From positions 34,185,299 to 34,249,298 of the forward strand of contig CM032128.1 in assembly GCA_018894105.1 (NCBI GenBank): a stretch of DNA of 64,000 bases, given 5' to 3'. Positions within the stretch are counted from its first letter, which is position 1; every line of letters starts with the position of its first letter. The translations under genes and the position numbers were made by a program. Below are positions 1 through 13,872 of the stretch, in pieces. Below the pieces are notes generated by a model that had not been told where the DNA came from, searched no databases, and saw nothing but the letters and a program-made list of their open reading frames with translations. Source of the stretch: Jacaranda mimosifolia (lineage: Eukaryota > Streptophyta > Magnoliopsida > Lamiales > Bignoniaceae).

Positions 1-953
1 CTGCTGGTATTCTTGCTCTGTGTTTTCCTTGTAATTCCCTGTTTTACATCCTAAAATCAGAAAGCCATCGGATGAGTCACAGAACTTAGTAATGTAATTG
101 TCAACTTGCCATCTTTGTTAAATAAAATTTTACATTTTGTTGTTGAAATGTGGATGCAGAATGATTTTGTTTTTAAGCAAATCATGTCATTGCAGTTCTT
201 TTAGATTTTCTAAGTGGGAATCAAAGACTTTACAACGGCAACAAAAGATGCATTAAATCAATGACTAAAGTCAGATAACAGAGCATTGCAGTTTCTTTTT
301 CTTTTCCAATAAATATTGCCAAAAGAAGCCAATGGGTCCTCATCAAAGTGTACCTATTTACCTAATCATCAATATTATAGAGCCAACTTGTGCAGCTAAT
401 GCATAATTTTCTATGGTTTGGGTCCAAAAGCAAAATAAGTTCATCTCTAATTTTCTAAAGTCTTTCAACCCCACCTGGCCATAAGGAATTTTCATTGTGG
501 CTCCTGATTTTTCAGAATTTGTTCTCTAAGATTAAAGGTAAACATATTTAAACTAAAGTCTCTGCTTTTCCTTTGTGTTTTAGTTTTGCATATCAATAAT
601 CAACTCTGACCATTTTTTTATTTTGGAACCAGAAAACCAACTTTGGCAATAAAAGGAATATGTGATTCACCAAAAGCAACTAACCCAAGAATCATTTTTT
701 TATTTTAAAAATCTAATGTAAAGCTCATTTTAATTTCTGCCATGCACTTTAGCCCCAGTTATTGTGTCTAAATAAGATATCACATAGTTGTAATAAAATT
801 AATCTCCCACTCGTTTACTTTTAATGTAAGGAAAGAAAGGAAATTAGATGTGTCAACAGCAGAAATCTCAAGATGATCTAGGAAGAAGAAAACAAAGTGA
901 TTAAAATCTTTGTGAAGGGGACATGGACTTTAAAAAATTCCCACTTGAAAATT
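1..953. other. gene-free stretch
   Basis: AT-rich sequence without a supported exon, tRNA or clear element ends on either strand. Short open frames here have no recognisable protein character. Confidence 0.5.
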
Positions 954-1600
954 ATGAGTGACGTGTGCACGCATGTAATCAGGCAACGTAATATCCTGGA
1001 AATTCTTCTTATTTTAATAGATGTTTACCACAATCCTAAGAAGACTATAGAAAAGGTGGAAAATTCATCAATTCAAATGTTGTCTGCCAGTAGGGTGTAA
1101 GACAAAGTACAAAAATAAGAAGACTTCAGACATTTTTCTGATTGCACAGACAATATAGTGGAACTAAAAATGTTAGAAATAGTTACAGGAGGAAAGGAAT
1201 CCACACGATTTTCAGTGACAGCCGTAAGCATCTTATCATGCTTCTTAAGTATAATTCCTCGGTCAATTCCTCCCCAATTCTTGAAGTCTTTCTAAAGGAA
1301 ACTTGTGCACTTGCCGATTTTCAAATATGGTGTCCCTCTTATGAGTGACATATGCACACATGTAATCATCTAATGTAATATCCCAGAAATTCTTGTTTCA
1401 TATTAATAAATGAATGCCACATTCTGAAGTATCCTGAGTAGACTGCAATAGAAAGGTGGAAATTTCGTTAATTCAGGAAATGTTGTCTGCAAAAAGTGTC
1501 CAGAAACTTTTTCTGAGGCAAATAATATAAATAAGAAGACTTCAGAAGCTTCTCTTATTGCTCAGTCACAATATAGTCAAACAGAAAATGTTAGAAATAG
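954..1600. repeat. degenerate direct repeat, period about 387 bp
   Basis: A block beginning ATGAGTGACGTGTGCAC at 954 recurs at 1341 as ATGAGTGACATATGCAC. The similarity runs on through the motif GTTAGAAATAG (about 1170 and 1590). Each unit is 225-260 bp with many substitutions and small indels, so the duplication is old. It lies just upstream of the broken glutathione S-transferase gene. No coding content is supported. Confidence 0.7.
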
Positions 1601-1690
1601 GGGAAGGACAAGAGTTTCATATAATAAATACCTTGGCAGACTCTCCCCTTGATAGGCATCTTCTCCTTTGATTATTACCTATTCTCTACA

Positions 1691-2534
1691 ACGGCAATAA
1701 AGGTTCATTGTAGTGTGACCACAACTGCAACAATAAGAGTTCTTGCTTGCCTCAATGAGAAAGGGCTCAATTGCGAGATTGTTCCTATTGATTTGAGTGC
1801 CCGTGAGCACAAAAAAGAGCATTTCCTCAACCTCAATGTAAGGATGGCTTGAAATTTAAGAACCAATTTTCAAGATATCTAATGAAGTCACTAGGAAAAA
1901 CTTTTCAAAATTTGTCTTCCTCTTCATCGTGACATCTTTCCATTGGTTGATGCAGCCATTTGGTTAGGTGCCAGCCTTTGAAGATGGAGACCTCAAGCTC
2001 TTTGGTAACTATCATTTGAACTGTTGAATTTTGAAATATATCACCACCATTTATCATAAATTTGACTTCATGACAACCACGTTGCAGAATCAAGGGCCAT
2101 CAATCAGTATATTGCATATGCTTATGCTGGCAAAGGAATCCCACTGATATGTCAGGATCAGAAGAAGATGGCGATCGTATCTGTTTGGATGGAGGTAGAG
2201 GGTCAAAAATTTGATCCACCAGCCATAAAGCTAACCAACCTGGAAGCTTCTCGTGAATCCAATATTAGGGATCGCCACCAATGATGCCGCTGTTGAAGAG
2301 TATGTAGGCCAGCTGGCTAAAGTTCTTGATCTCTATGACGCTCAGTTGGCACAGTCTAAGTTCTTGGGTGGACACATCTTCACTCTAGCGGATCTCCATC
2401 ATCTCCCTACAATACACTACTTGATGGGCACAAAAATCAAAACCATTTTCACTTCACGCCCTCATGTGAGTGCTTGGTGTGCTGCTGTCTCGGCAATGCC
2501 AGCTTGGCAGAAGGCCATCGAAATGAAGAGTTAA
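1691..2534 (+). pseudogene. phi-class glutathione S-transferase pseudogene
   Basis: Three exons in the usual GSTF arrangement are readable: 1691-1837, 1956-2004 and 2088-2534, with intact GT/AG borders. Exon 1 gives the thioredoxin-fold start (AIKVHCS, then RVLACLNEKGL and HKKEHFLNLN). Exon 2 gives PFG-stop-VPAFEDGDLKLF. Exon 3 gives SRAINQYIAYAYA, then in another frame TLADLHHLPTIHYLMGT and RPHVSAWCAAV. Three lesions are visible. The expected start ATG is ACG at 1691. A Gln codon of the conserved PFGQVPA motif is TAG at 1965. A tandem AACC duplication at 2233-2240 shifts the frame in the middle of exon 3. Family members conjugate glutathione to electrophiles in the cytosol; this copy cannot make the full enzyme. 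Arabidopsis GSTF2/6/7 lie next to LPA1 and TOC159 homologues, which are also in this window. Confidence 0.9.
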
Positions 2535-2817
2535 AAATGAGCTTAAAGATCTTCATATTCGTATAGCAGCTTCATCTTATTCTCTCTCTATTGGTTGCAA
2601 TATCCTGTATCACATCTTGAATTAGATGGCAATAAAAGAATACGCGTGTCATTTATTGAACCTAGTAATCAATGTGCTGGTCAATGGGCCAGGTATTTTG
2701 GAAATAAAACTACCTTCTGTCCAGCAGTTGGAGTCACCAGGTTTATAATCACAAAAGTTATCTTAGACTCCTAAATTTCCAAAAATGGAGCAGCAGTGAA
2801 CGGCATTGTAAGAATAT

Positions 2818-4230
2818 TCAGGCTACCAATTCAAGGGGATACTTTTGATTTTCAAGTTCAACAGTGCTACCACCCATATCCTTCTTAAGTCCTCTATCTT
2901 TCATCAATTTCCGTACTTTCTCCACATCACTCCATCTCCCCATTTCTGCATACAAATTAGACAACACAACATAATAAGCACAATTATGCGGCTCCAACTC
3001 CACCAGTTTCCAAGCAGCAATTTCACTCAATTCAGAGTTTGCTTGAGCTCTACAGCCAGCAAGCAGCGCTCCCCAAGTACTGACAGTAGGCTCAAATGGC
3101 ATCCCCCTGATCACTCTAAACGCCTCATCTAAACAGCTAGAACAAGCTAAAAGATCGATCAAACAGCCATAGTGCTCCACACTAGGTGAAAATCCGTATT
3201 TTCCATTAGCCAATGAAGAAAATATCTTCCGCCCCATATGGACAAAACCTGAATGCACACATGCGGAGAGCACTGCAGTCAAAGTCCCCTCATCAGGTTG
3301 AATCCCTTCTACTTCCATCCTGAAAAACCACTTTAGCGCTTCCTTGCCACTCTTAGATAGAGCTAGCCCTTTAATAACCGCATTCCACGTGAACACATTC
3401 TTCTCAGTCATTTCCTCAAAAACACGCAGCCCCTCCTCAATCCGCCCACACTTGCCGTACATATCAATCAAGGAAGTACCCAAAATCACATCCAACTCCC
3501 ACCCATTTCTCTTCACAAGCTCGTGGATCCACACACCCATATCCAATGCCCCAATACCTGCACAGGCAGCCAAAGCATTTACAGCCGTCACCTGATTAGG
3601 CATCACGCCTTCATTTCTCATCCTCTCAAATGAAATCAAAGCATCATCAAACCTCCCGGCCTCCTTAAATCCCCAGATCACAACAGTCCACGACACCACA
3701 TCTCTCAGAGGCATTTCATCAAACAGTTTCCCACAAAATGCCATATCCCCAGCTGCAGCATACAAATTCGACAAAGAATTCCCAACATAAACGTCATTCA
3801 TAAAGCCCAATTTAATTACCTGGGCATGCACCGATACCCCCTCCTTAATCAACTTCAAGTCCGCCAAAGCTTTCAGCACAAAAGGAAAACTGTAATGGTT
3901 CACAGGAATAGAATTCCTATGCATGTGGGAGTATATGATCGGAGATTTCTCAGGATTGCTTGAATGAGAAAAGGCTTTGAGAAGAGTGTTGCAAACAAAA
4001 GTGTGGGGTGTTGTGACGTTGTTTATGTAGAGGGGGAAAGCGGCGGAGCTGAGGAGGTTTAAGGAGTGGCAAGCAGTGATAAAACGGTGGGCTACGGTGG
4101 TGTTAGAGCGGAGGTTCTGGAGGAGCAGCTGCGCTAGAATTTGGTGGAGGTGGTATCGAGTTTTGCAGCAAGTGGTTAACAGGTGGAGGAATCTTGCCAC
4201 CGTGGTGTTCAGAATTTTTTGAGCGTTCAT
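2818..4230 (-). CDS. PLS-type pentatricopeptide repeat protein, E-class
   Basis: A single intronless frame of 470 residues, starting at the ATG complement of 4228-4230. It consists of successive 31-36 residue PPR motifs with the usual signatures, such as DVYVGNSLSNLYAAAGD, RDVVSWTVVIWGFKEAGR, DVILGTSLIDMYGKCGR and NVFTWNAVIKGLALSKSG. It ends in an E/E+ extension (YVVLSNLYAEMGRWSDVEKV, then GGSTVEL) and has no DYW deaminase domain. Proteins of this class bind organellar RNA in a sequence-specific way and usually direct C-to-U editing in mitochondria or plastids together with DYW partners. No target can be deduced here. The first 60 residues are Leu/Thr/His-rich and could be a targeting peptide. 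The lack of introns fits the family. tRNA-Gly lies 127 bp upstream on the same strand, and the dephospho-CoA kinase gene diverges beyond it. Confidence 0.92.
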   Translation of the reverse strand: MNAQKILNTTVARFLHLLTTCCKTRYHLHQILAQLLLQNLRSNTTVAHRFITACHSLNLLSSAAFPLYINNVTTPHTFVCNTLLKAFSHSSNPEKSPIIYSHMHRNSIPVNHYSFPFVLKALADLKLIKEGVSVHAQVIKLGFMNDVYVGNSLSNLYAAAGDMAFCGKLFDEMPLRDVVSWTVVIWGFKEAGRFDDALISFERMRNEGVMPNQVTAVNALAACAGIGALDMGVWIHELVKRNGWELDVILGTSLIDMYGKCGRIEEGLRVFEEMTEKNVFTWNAVIKGLALSKSGKEALKWFFRMEVEGIQPDEGTLTAVLSACVHSGFVHMGRKIFSSLANGKYGFSPSVEHYGCLIDLLACSSCLDEAFRVIRGMPFEPTVSTWGALLAGCRAQANSELSEIAAWKLVELEPHNCAYYVVLSNLYAEMGRWSDVEKVRKLMKDRGLKKDMGGSTVELENQKYPLELVA

Positions 4231-4357
4231 TTCCTAGATTACGGGTTTGAATAATGAAAGAAACGCCTTCTAACCACTGCCCGAAGCATTGAGAAGATGT
4301 ATCTAGGGGCATAAAAGCCAAGAAATGAGGAATATGGGTGAAAGTTCAAAAATGAAT

Positions 4358-4427
4358 GCGCATCCGGGGAATCGAACCCCGGTCAGTACCGTGGGAGGGT
4401 ACTATGATACCACTACACCAGATGCGC
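4358..4427 (-). tRNA. tRNA-Gly(CCC)
   Basis: The complement folds as a complete cloverleaf. The acceptor stem pairs GCGCATC with GATGCGC. The anticodon arm is GTACC-CTCCCAC-GGTAC with anticodon CCC. The T arm is CGGGG-TTCGATT-CCCCG, and the D arm contains TGGTGTAGTGGTATC. It is 70 nt long, has no intron and encodes no CCA, as expected for a nuclear tRNA. The A box (TGGTGTAGTGG) and B box (GGTTCGATTCC) of the internal RNA polymerase III promoter are intact. It reads CCC glycine codons. Confidence 0.95.
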
Positions 4428-4950
4428 TGATGCCAAATTTCTCATATTTGAGAATGTTATTGAGATGGAAAAAATTCATCATTCCCAAAGTGACAACTAG
4501 TTGAGAAACACTTTGAAAATTTTCAATTATTTAAGTTAAATCTAATGTATTATGTGACATCATATTAAATATTATAAAATTATGTCTTTTTTTTTCATAT
4601 AATAAATCAGCATTTCAACGGTATTTATATCTATATATTACTACAAAGATTGCTGCACATCTAAATTGAACAAAGAAATAAAATAAAATAAATACATTTA
4701 ATGATGTACATCAAATGTATAAATGATAGCATATTAAATTCACAAACAAGTAATGGATACCATTTGGATGAATGAGGCGTTTGTTAATATTTTAGACAAG
4801 TATATGAGTGATAAATTAATTAAGTTAAAAAAATAATTTTTTAGAATAACTTTAGAAAAATATTTATTAGGCTTTTTCAGAATGGGCTGGGCCAAGACTA
4901 AATCCATTTGCCCAAAACGGTGTCTTTATCCATAGCAAAATAGAGTTTAG

Positions 4951-7022
<2,072 letters not shown>

Positions 7023-8255
7023 TTGACATGATGTTGGCCCTGGTGATAAATGTTTTAAGCTAGTAATGGTTAAGATCGGCTTTCCAATAGATTCTTATGC
7101 GATGATTTGCTCACGGATGACATTCATCTATAGGAACTGTACAAATGTTAAATGTGTGTTACATGATTGAAATAATGGATGAGCTTACATAAAAATTTCA
7201 TTGATAAGAGTTTTATGGACCTTTCATTTCCTGCCAGTAATTTAATTGTCTGTTTTTATGATTGATCTGATAGAGTTGTCTTGCAAAGGATCTTGTATCA
7301 AGTCAAAAGCTAAATTTCCCCCAGGTGGTATGCAATTGGCCGCTGAAACCACCAGACAATGTTTCTTTGACATTCTTTTGGGATGACCATGTGTGATGTA
7401 TATGTATATAGAGATTATGAAAATGAAAGCACTATTTCCAGTCACGATAAGCATGAGCAGTTGAGAGCTATCTGAGCTCCAAAGTTGTCTCATTCAAGCA
7501 GTGAAACTCTTGGATTTCTGATGGAGGCTCCATTAGTGGGCTTGATTAAAATTTTATGGAAAGGTCACCTTTTTAGTATTTTGTCTGGTTTCATATTGAT
7601 CTGTAATACTGAGAGGAATGCTTTTCCAGGTATATTTGTCTCTTTCAGCACTCTATCTCTGATATTTAAATCCTTGCAAAGGTAATTCCATTTATTTATG
7701 GCTTATATTTTGCTTCCCCTGTTCTACTGCAACTTTTTGGGATGAACACTCTTTAAATGTATAGATGTACTCCTTTGCATGGTATAATTTAGTGGTATTT
7801 TTCAGATATACTCACATATGAAAAACATATAAAATATACTTTATAAATTAAAATATAAATGGAAAATTAGTGTCTTATACTTTTAATTTATCGTGGTAAA
7901 ATGAATATTTTGAAAATTAATTCTTTAAAAGTTAAAGCACACATAACTAGTTATGATTGAAGGAAAGGCAAAGCTTCAACTTGTGCACTTGCCCCATAGT
8001 TGGATACTAGTCATATAGCTTTGCTGACATGTCAAGTCCATTGTGGTCTTCTGGTCATGCTTCTGATGTGGCTTCCACCGTCGAGGGGCAGATCTGTCTT
8101 TTCACCTTATTGCTGCTTTATTTCTTGCTACTAGGCTGTCCATTTTATCATTCTCCTTCAATTGAAGCAAGCCAAGAGAGGTCTCCATTTTCTTTCCTTT
8201 CATTTAGTCTGATAATCCATCTCTTTTTCCCCTCACACACACACACACACAGAGG
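7023..8255. other. spacer between COAE and the HIPP gene
   Basis: COAE 3' flank followed by the HIPP promoter and 5' leader. A (CA)n tract at about 8234-8250 ends only six bases before the HIPP start codon, so it probably lies in the 5' UTR. I see no exon or element ends. Confidence 0.5.
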
Positions 8256-9387
8256 ATGGAAAAAGAACAGGCTGGTGATGATGGCCCCGAACCCCTCAAG
8301 TACAAGGTAATTATCCAATCTCTGTATGCATTTGATTATCATTTAGCATGTTATTAACATTAGCAGGTTGCGTATATGCTTCTATGCAGACATGGGCCTT
8401 GAGAGTATCTATCCATTGTGGAGGCTGCAGGAAGAAAGTAAAGAAAGTCCTTCAAAGTATTGAAGGTAACACAACACTCGTAATAAATGTTTTACGAGCT
8501 TGTGAATACGAATATAACATTCAAGTCCTTTATTATCATATGTGTTTCATATTTTATTTCATTTCATAAATATTTTCTTTATTATCTGTCAAAAATGCAA
8601 GTTTGCATGCTATGTTTCTCTATAACCCCTATATGTTTGAATTTTGTTCTTGTTGCCTTTTCTTTATGGTTAGAGATAGTTTTTAGCTGCTAAATATCTA
8701 TATCCATCAGGGGTATATAAGATAGAGATAGACTCCAAACAACACAAAGTTATAGTTGTGGGGAATTTGGATGCTGAAACACTGATCAAGAAGCTGGTAA
8801 AGTCGGGCAAAAATGCTGAGCTTTGGACAGAAAATAATGGTAGTGATGATGAGAAGAAAACTAAGGAAGGTGAAAATCCAACCAAAGATAATGGCAATGG
8901 AAAGGAAAACCAAAAGGGGCAGCCTGAGAAGGAGGACGACTCTTCCGGTGATGATCACAAGGAGGACAAGGGAGGCACCCCACAAGTTTCTGCTCAGAGT
9001 GGTGGTGGTGGTGGTGGTGGAGGGGGCAGTGGAGGTAAAAAGAAGAAAAAGAAAAAGAAGAAGGGAAATTCAGGTTCAACCAATGGCAGTGGTGGTGCGC
9101 CTGCAGCTGCAAACAGTGGATCTCCTCCTCCCACTGGAATCATGGGCCCACTTGCTGATCAGACGAATCAGAACCCTCCACGTCAGCACATCTTCTCTTG
9201 TCCTCAGTACTACTACCCTGCTCAGGAATATGGGATGAGTTACAATACTGCACCACCTACTGCAAGTAGAACTGCTTCGTATTATACCTTGCCCATGCAT
9301 TCTTATACATACTTGCGCCCATATTATTACAAACTACCTCCGGACAATTATTATGGTGATGATGAAAGTGGTTGCTCAATCATGTGA
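8256..9387 (+). CDS. heavy-metal-associated isoprenylated plant protein (HIPP)
   Basis: Exons 8256-8306, 8390-8465 and 8711-9387 splice in frame to 267 residues. Residues 18-85 form an HMA domain with the metal-binding core IHCGGCRKKV (Cys27, Cys30), followed by VYKIEIDSKQHKVIVVGNLDAETLIKKL split over exons 2 and 3. The rest is low complexity: an acidic Asp/Glu/Lys stretch, a run of nine glycines, a run of nine lysines, a Ser/Gly/Ala/Pro region and a Tyr-rich tail. The last four residues, CSIM, are a CaaX box, so the protein should be farnesylated and membrane-associated. HIPPs bind transition metals such as Cd, Cu or Zn and take part in metal homeostasis and stress signalling; the metal cannot be deduced here. 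The acidic residue that is common between the two cysteines (CEGC) is Gly. The short first exon is supported by correct phase and splice sites. Confidence 0.9.
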
Positions 9388-12221
9388 CAACTTAAATCTT
9401 TCGGACATCTTAATGTGCTTGGTTTTTGTGGAGGGGTAGGTTTGTAAGAGGTTATGATAATATAGTGTAATAATATGTTGTTTTTCTATGTTCTTTATAG
9501 CCTTTGGATATAATTCCACATCATTAGCTAGTGATTGAGGATGTTTGCTTTTGATTGTCAAACTTTTTATTTATGTGTAATACAGAGCTTCTCATGCATA
9601 TCTGTTGAAGAATATCTGTTGAAGAATAAGTCGGCGACTCATAAGTTGTTGTGTGCAGTGTGCATAGATAGAAGAATTAGTTTTATACTGTTTGTTCATT
9701 ATCTTGGATTTTCATTTAAAGTGCTAATCTGTTAACTGTTAGCTCACTGTCTTAATTGACCGGCCACCAACTAACTGCCAACTAATGCCCACGTATGTGC
9801 CACGTCGCCCCAACATGTTGCCTACCTATCCGCCAGGTCAAACCGTCATGTGCGTTGCACGCTACCATCATGCCAGCATGTTGCTGCACACGCCCGTACA
9901 CAAATCGTTGAGCTTTTATGCACATATGTTTTGTAGGACCTAAAGGTTTTTGTTTATGAAGCTCAATCACCTGACAAAGTAAATGACAGAAGATGGAAAT
10001 AATCTTCTTTTTGGGAAAGAGGGCTCTTTCTTTGGTCTTTTTTATATATTTAGCTTTAATGGTTGAGGATGTAGGTATACGTACACTTTAGGTTGAAAGA
10101 AAGTTTGTGTGGTAAATTGGAGCTATTTTGCTTTCAATCTTGAATGGAATGAGCTCATAATGGACCCATATGCATTTACTCTTAAGGAATAGTTGTTAGT
10201 GTTGAGATCTTTGAGGATCTTACTTTCAAGGCATGAGTATAAGGTTGCATTTTTATGGTCCATATAAAGATGATGATGTGGTGCAACACATTGTTGCTAC
10301 CATGTTGCTTTTGTTTTTCTTTTCCAACCTACTTTTTCTTTTAAAATTGAAAATTCCTAGATATTTTACGAAATCACAACAAATACAATTTAAATAGGCT
10401 CATTTATTTAACTATATGCGCTAGTAACTTTGATCGTGATTAGATCACTTGATCCCCAAAACTAAATTAAAAGTGATTAATACGTAATCGATCAAACACT
10501 ATTTGAAAATGGCTCTTCTATTCAAAAATAAAATGTTTCAAATGTTCCTGAAAATTCTTGTTCCCATTGAACCATTTGTATTTATATGCATCAGGATCTC
10601 AATCCATGGCTCTCCCGATTCGAGAAATTAAGATAAGAGGATCGAACAATTTCTTCCGACTCTTTTCAAATTCAATAAATGTTGGTTGATCGTATATTTT
10701 ATTAGAGGTTTATGAATTAGAGTATCATGAGTTTCTATTTGATTTCTTTGAATTCCACTTTTATTTGCTCAGTTCAATGCTCGTTTAGTAGACAACGAGG
10801 GAGTGCATGGCAAATGGAATCGACGTGAAAAATAATAATTTGTGGAAAAAAGTAAAACATAGACTAAAAAGAAAGTGTAAGTAAAGGATGAAGAATATTT
10901 GGGAGAATGACTGAGTTTTGGGGCAGGGCATCCACTTGTAACTTTGGCAATATTACATAGCCTTATCCATTAGGAATTTTCACTTTGGAAAATGAGATTT
11001 TGTTCATTACTTCATTTCTTATCCCATGGCACATTCTCAGAATTTCTGGAAAGATATGTATATATGTGTATGTATTTTGTACACACAGTAAAAGTGAAAT
11101 TGTGCATAAGTAAGAGGAATGAAATTGGGCTTTTGTTTGTTTGAGATTTGCCAAAATATTTTCCAACTCCCAAAATACAAATAAACAATCCACCATATTC
11201 TCCAATCCTATTATCCAAAATACACCCAAAAAGGCCCAAAATACCCTTCCAATTCGTTTTCTACTCATTCCCCAATATTTAATTCTATCATTATTTGTCT
11301 CCCCTACCTAATCTATATATACACATACACAAATAATTTTAAAATATCAATTTCACCATACCAACCCAACATAAAAAGTAATTGATGTGACTTCTTGTCT
11401 CCTCCCAAAACACAAACAAACAACCATAACATTCCCAAACCAAACTTCCCACAAATCATTTTGACAAAAAATTTTAACAAAAAACCCTAACTCATAAACA
11501 AACAAACCATTATTTGGGGCCTCTATGGGGAGAATATTTGACAGAATCCAAAAATAAAGTCCCTACTTTTTTTTTTCCTACTAAAGTGTTGACAGCCCAA
11601 GTCCCCATTGCCTTATCCCACTTTCATGAAAGTTCCCCATGCAGAATTACCTTTATTTTCAAGGATCTTTTCTTTTTTGGCCTTTTTGTTTTAATTTTTA
11701 GAAAAATAAATAAATAAATAAATAAAGGTATGACACTGAATTGAAGAAAGAAACAAAAAGACAAAAGAGGAAAAATACAATTTGGTTCTAAAAGGAGCAA
11801 AAGGAGTTGGGTTTTCTTTATCACATATGTGTAAAGGTTTATTCCTCTCCTTTTCTTTTTTCATTTCTCAAGGGAATAATGAAAAGAAAAGATAAATGAA
11901 TTGGGACGTTTTTTGGCAAAATATTCATGAAGAGGGCAATGGTGTACAAGGGAATTTTGTATGGAAGTCCTTGATTAACCTTAAGAATTATTTAGTTTTG
12001 GAGAATCACGATAGAAAAAAATTATGAAAATATTTTCTACCCTTCATTGAGTGGCAAAGATCGGCTGAAAAAGAAAATTGACATTTACTTCGGCAAAAAA
12101 TATCGTTCTAATTTATGTGTAAAGTTATTACCATTCTATACAATATATATATATATATAAAACGATCTATAAATTTTTAAATTATTTATATTTTGATTGG
12201 AGAAAAAGATGTAATGATATA
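9388..12221. other. gene-free spacer
   Basis: HIPP 3' flank, then AT-rich DNA. 9780-9900 is locally more GC-rich but has no coding pattern. 11270-11480 is C/A-rich and resembles promoter or leader DNA, but no gene follows. I found no RNA gene. Confidence 0.5.
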
Positions 12222-12587
12222 GGGAATGTTTGGTTATGTTTTTTGTATGATTTTATTATGTATTTATAATGTGTTTTGGGAGAATGAATAATTGGATAAT
12301 GTGAAAATTGTGTTTTGGTATTTTTTCTTACATTTTGGGAGAGATATTTTTTACTGTAGCAATCAAATAAATGCATTTTTGTTGGGTTTTTGAGGTGAAA
12401 ATGAAATTGAGTGATTTTTTTATTGTTAGAATAATAATAATAATATATATACGATGTATATAATATATATATGTATATATTGAAAAATAAAAGCTTTGAA
12501 AAGAAAATAAGAATATATTTGATTATATTTCTCCAATACAATTTTGTTCTGAAAAATTGTTCTGAGGAAACATAACGAAACATTCCC
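12222..12587. mobile_element. MITE of the GGGAATGTTTGGTTATG family, copy 1
   Basis: A 366-bp non-coding element with terminal inverted repeats. The 5' end GGGAATGTTTGGTTATGTTT matches the complement of the 3' end, GGGAATGTTTCGTTATGTTT. The subterminal motifs TTTTGGGAGAATGAATAATTG and GAAAATGAAATTGAGTGATT recur in the copy at 46156. The centre contains AT dinucleotide runs. It looks like a non-autonomous Tourist/PIF-Harbinger-like element, but I could not fix a target duplication. Confidence 0.75.
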
Positions 12588-13800
12588 TTTAACTCTTAAG
12601 TGAAATATTTGAAGAACAATGGAAGAATGCAAAAATCTAACACAAATGCTTAGGCCCAATCACTATTGGGTCCCTTTTGGTGGGCCTATTATAGGCCCAA
12701 ATTGGCTTATATTTTTAGAGGCCCAAATATCCAACCCGAACCAAACTCTCAAATCAAAAAAGGGAAAGGGCCCCTTTAAGTTGGCCTGATTCTGATGAAT
12801 CAACCCAACAACATGATCCGTCTAATTAGATTAAACTATTACTGAATTTGCATATATTAAATAAAAAAAATTCTCCGAGACATTAATTCAATATTAGAAT
12901 AATTCTACTCTCATTGTACTTTAAATGCACATGTATAGCATATAACATATATGGAATTCTCGATAACTTATAAAAGAATTAATTATATGAGAATCTAATT
13001 CGATCTTTCATTTATAATTTATGTTGTTTTCATATCAGTTGTGTGATCATTTTCAATATGCGCAGGAATTTTTCCTGTTGTTTATTCTTTTATGCCTTGT
13101 TAAAGATAGAATATGTTGTAAATTGAATTCGTATTCGATTCAAGAGAAAATATTCCTTGGTAGCATTTGATCCCTTTTGTTCTCTATAAGCTAATTCATT
13201 TGAATATTACTTATTGATTTTGCGCAATGATGGTATCAAATTCATCATAAAATATTAGAATTCAACTGTATCGAGGTTTTGTTCTACTAACACACTTTTA
13301 TAAGAGGTTTGTATTAAGAAAACGCTTTAAATGATGAAAGAGTGAGCAACTCATAAAATGTTTCAAGTCCCTTTACTCATTCAATGTGGGATAAGATCAG
13401 ATATCATCATGGTCCACAGTTAAGAGACTTAGAATAAAGTTGCTCTTAAGAATGATATGGACATATTCATTACCAAACATGAAGACCTGATCGCGTCGAG
13501 ATATTATCCCACCAATATGCATTGGTAAAGATTTTGTTTTGAAAAGATATCTCCAAATATGACAAAAATAAATTACTTCAAAACACTTAATTTCTATGAT
13601 ATCAGATAAAATTATATGCAGATAAAAAATATCACTGCAATGCGAACAAATAATGATTCCGCGCAAGACAAGAAGAATATAACCACCAAACCAACTCACA
13701 ATAAGCATATCAACCCACTACAAATTGCTAAAGAATCTTCCCTATCCGAATAACATGGCCATGACACCTTATTCCCACTCTTTATTCTCTTACCAACACT
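12588..13800. other. gene-free spacer
   Basis: AT-rich sequence. Around 13380-13400 the phrase CAATGTGGGATAAGATCAG resembles LTR-type sequence, but no paired repeat was found. No exon is supported. Confidence 0.4.
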
Positions 13801-13810
13801 TCTATAAATT
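13801..13810 (+). promoter_or_regulatory. TATA box candidate for the small gene at 13873
   Basis: TCTATAAATT lies 72 bp before the ATG at 13873, a plausible plant spacing of about 30 bp to a start site plus a short leader. It is inferred from sequence alone. Confidence 0.4.
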
Positions 13811-13872
13811 TACACTAAAATGCTATCAAAGCTTCCAATATCTTAGCCTATCTAGCATTGAAGTAGTTAAGA

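Noticed and set aside
2845..3595. Open frames on the plus strand opposite the PPR gene
   Set aside because: They are shadows of the minus-strand repeats, with no independent domain or start context.
7242..7685. Open frames downstream of COAE
   Set aside because: Low-complexity translations, no splice-consistent partner and no recognisable domain; treated as 3' flank.
8861..9300. Open frames in other phases across the HIPP low-complexity region
   Set aside because: The Gly, Lys and Asp/Glu repeats keep several frames open; only the frame joined to the HMA exons and ending in CSIM makes sense.
12182..12659. 133-residue minus-strand open frame near 12.3 kb
   Set aside because: It lies inside a MITE with clear terminal inverted repeats, and its translation is Tyr/Ile/Lys-rich from AT runs.
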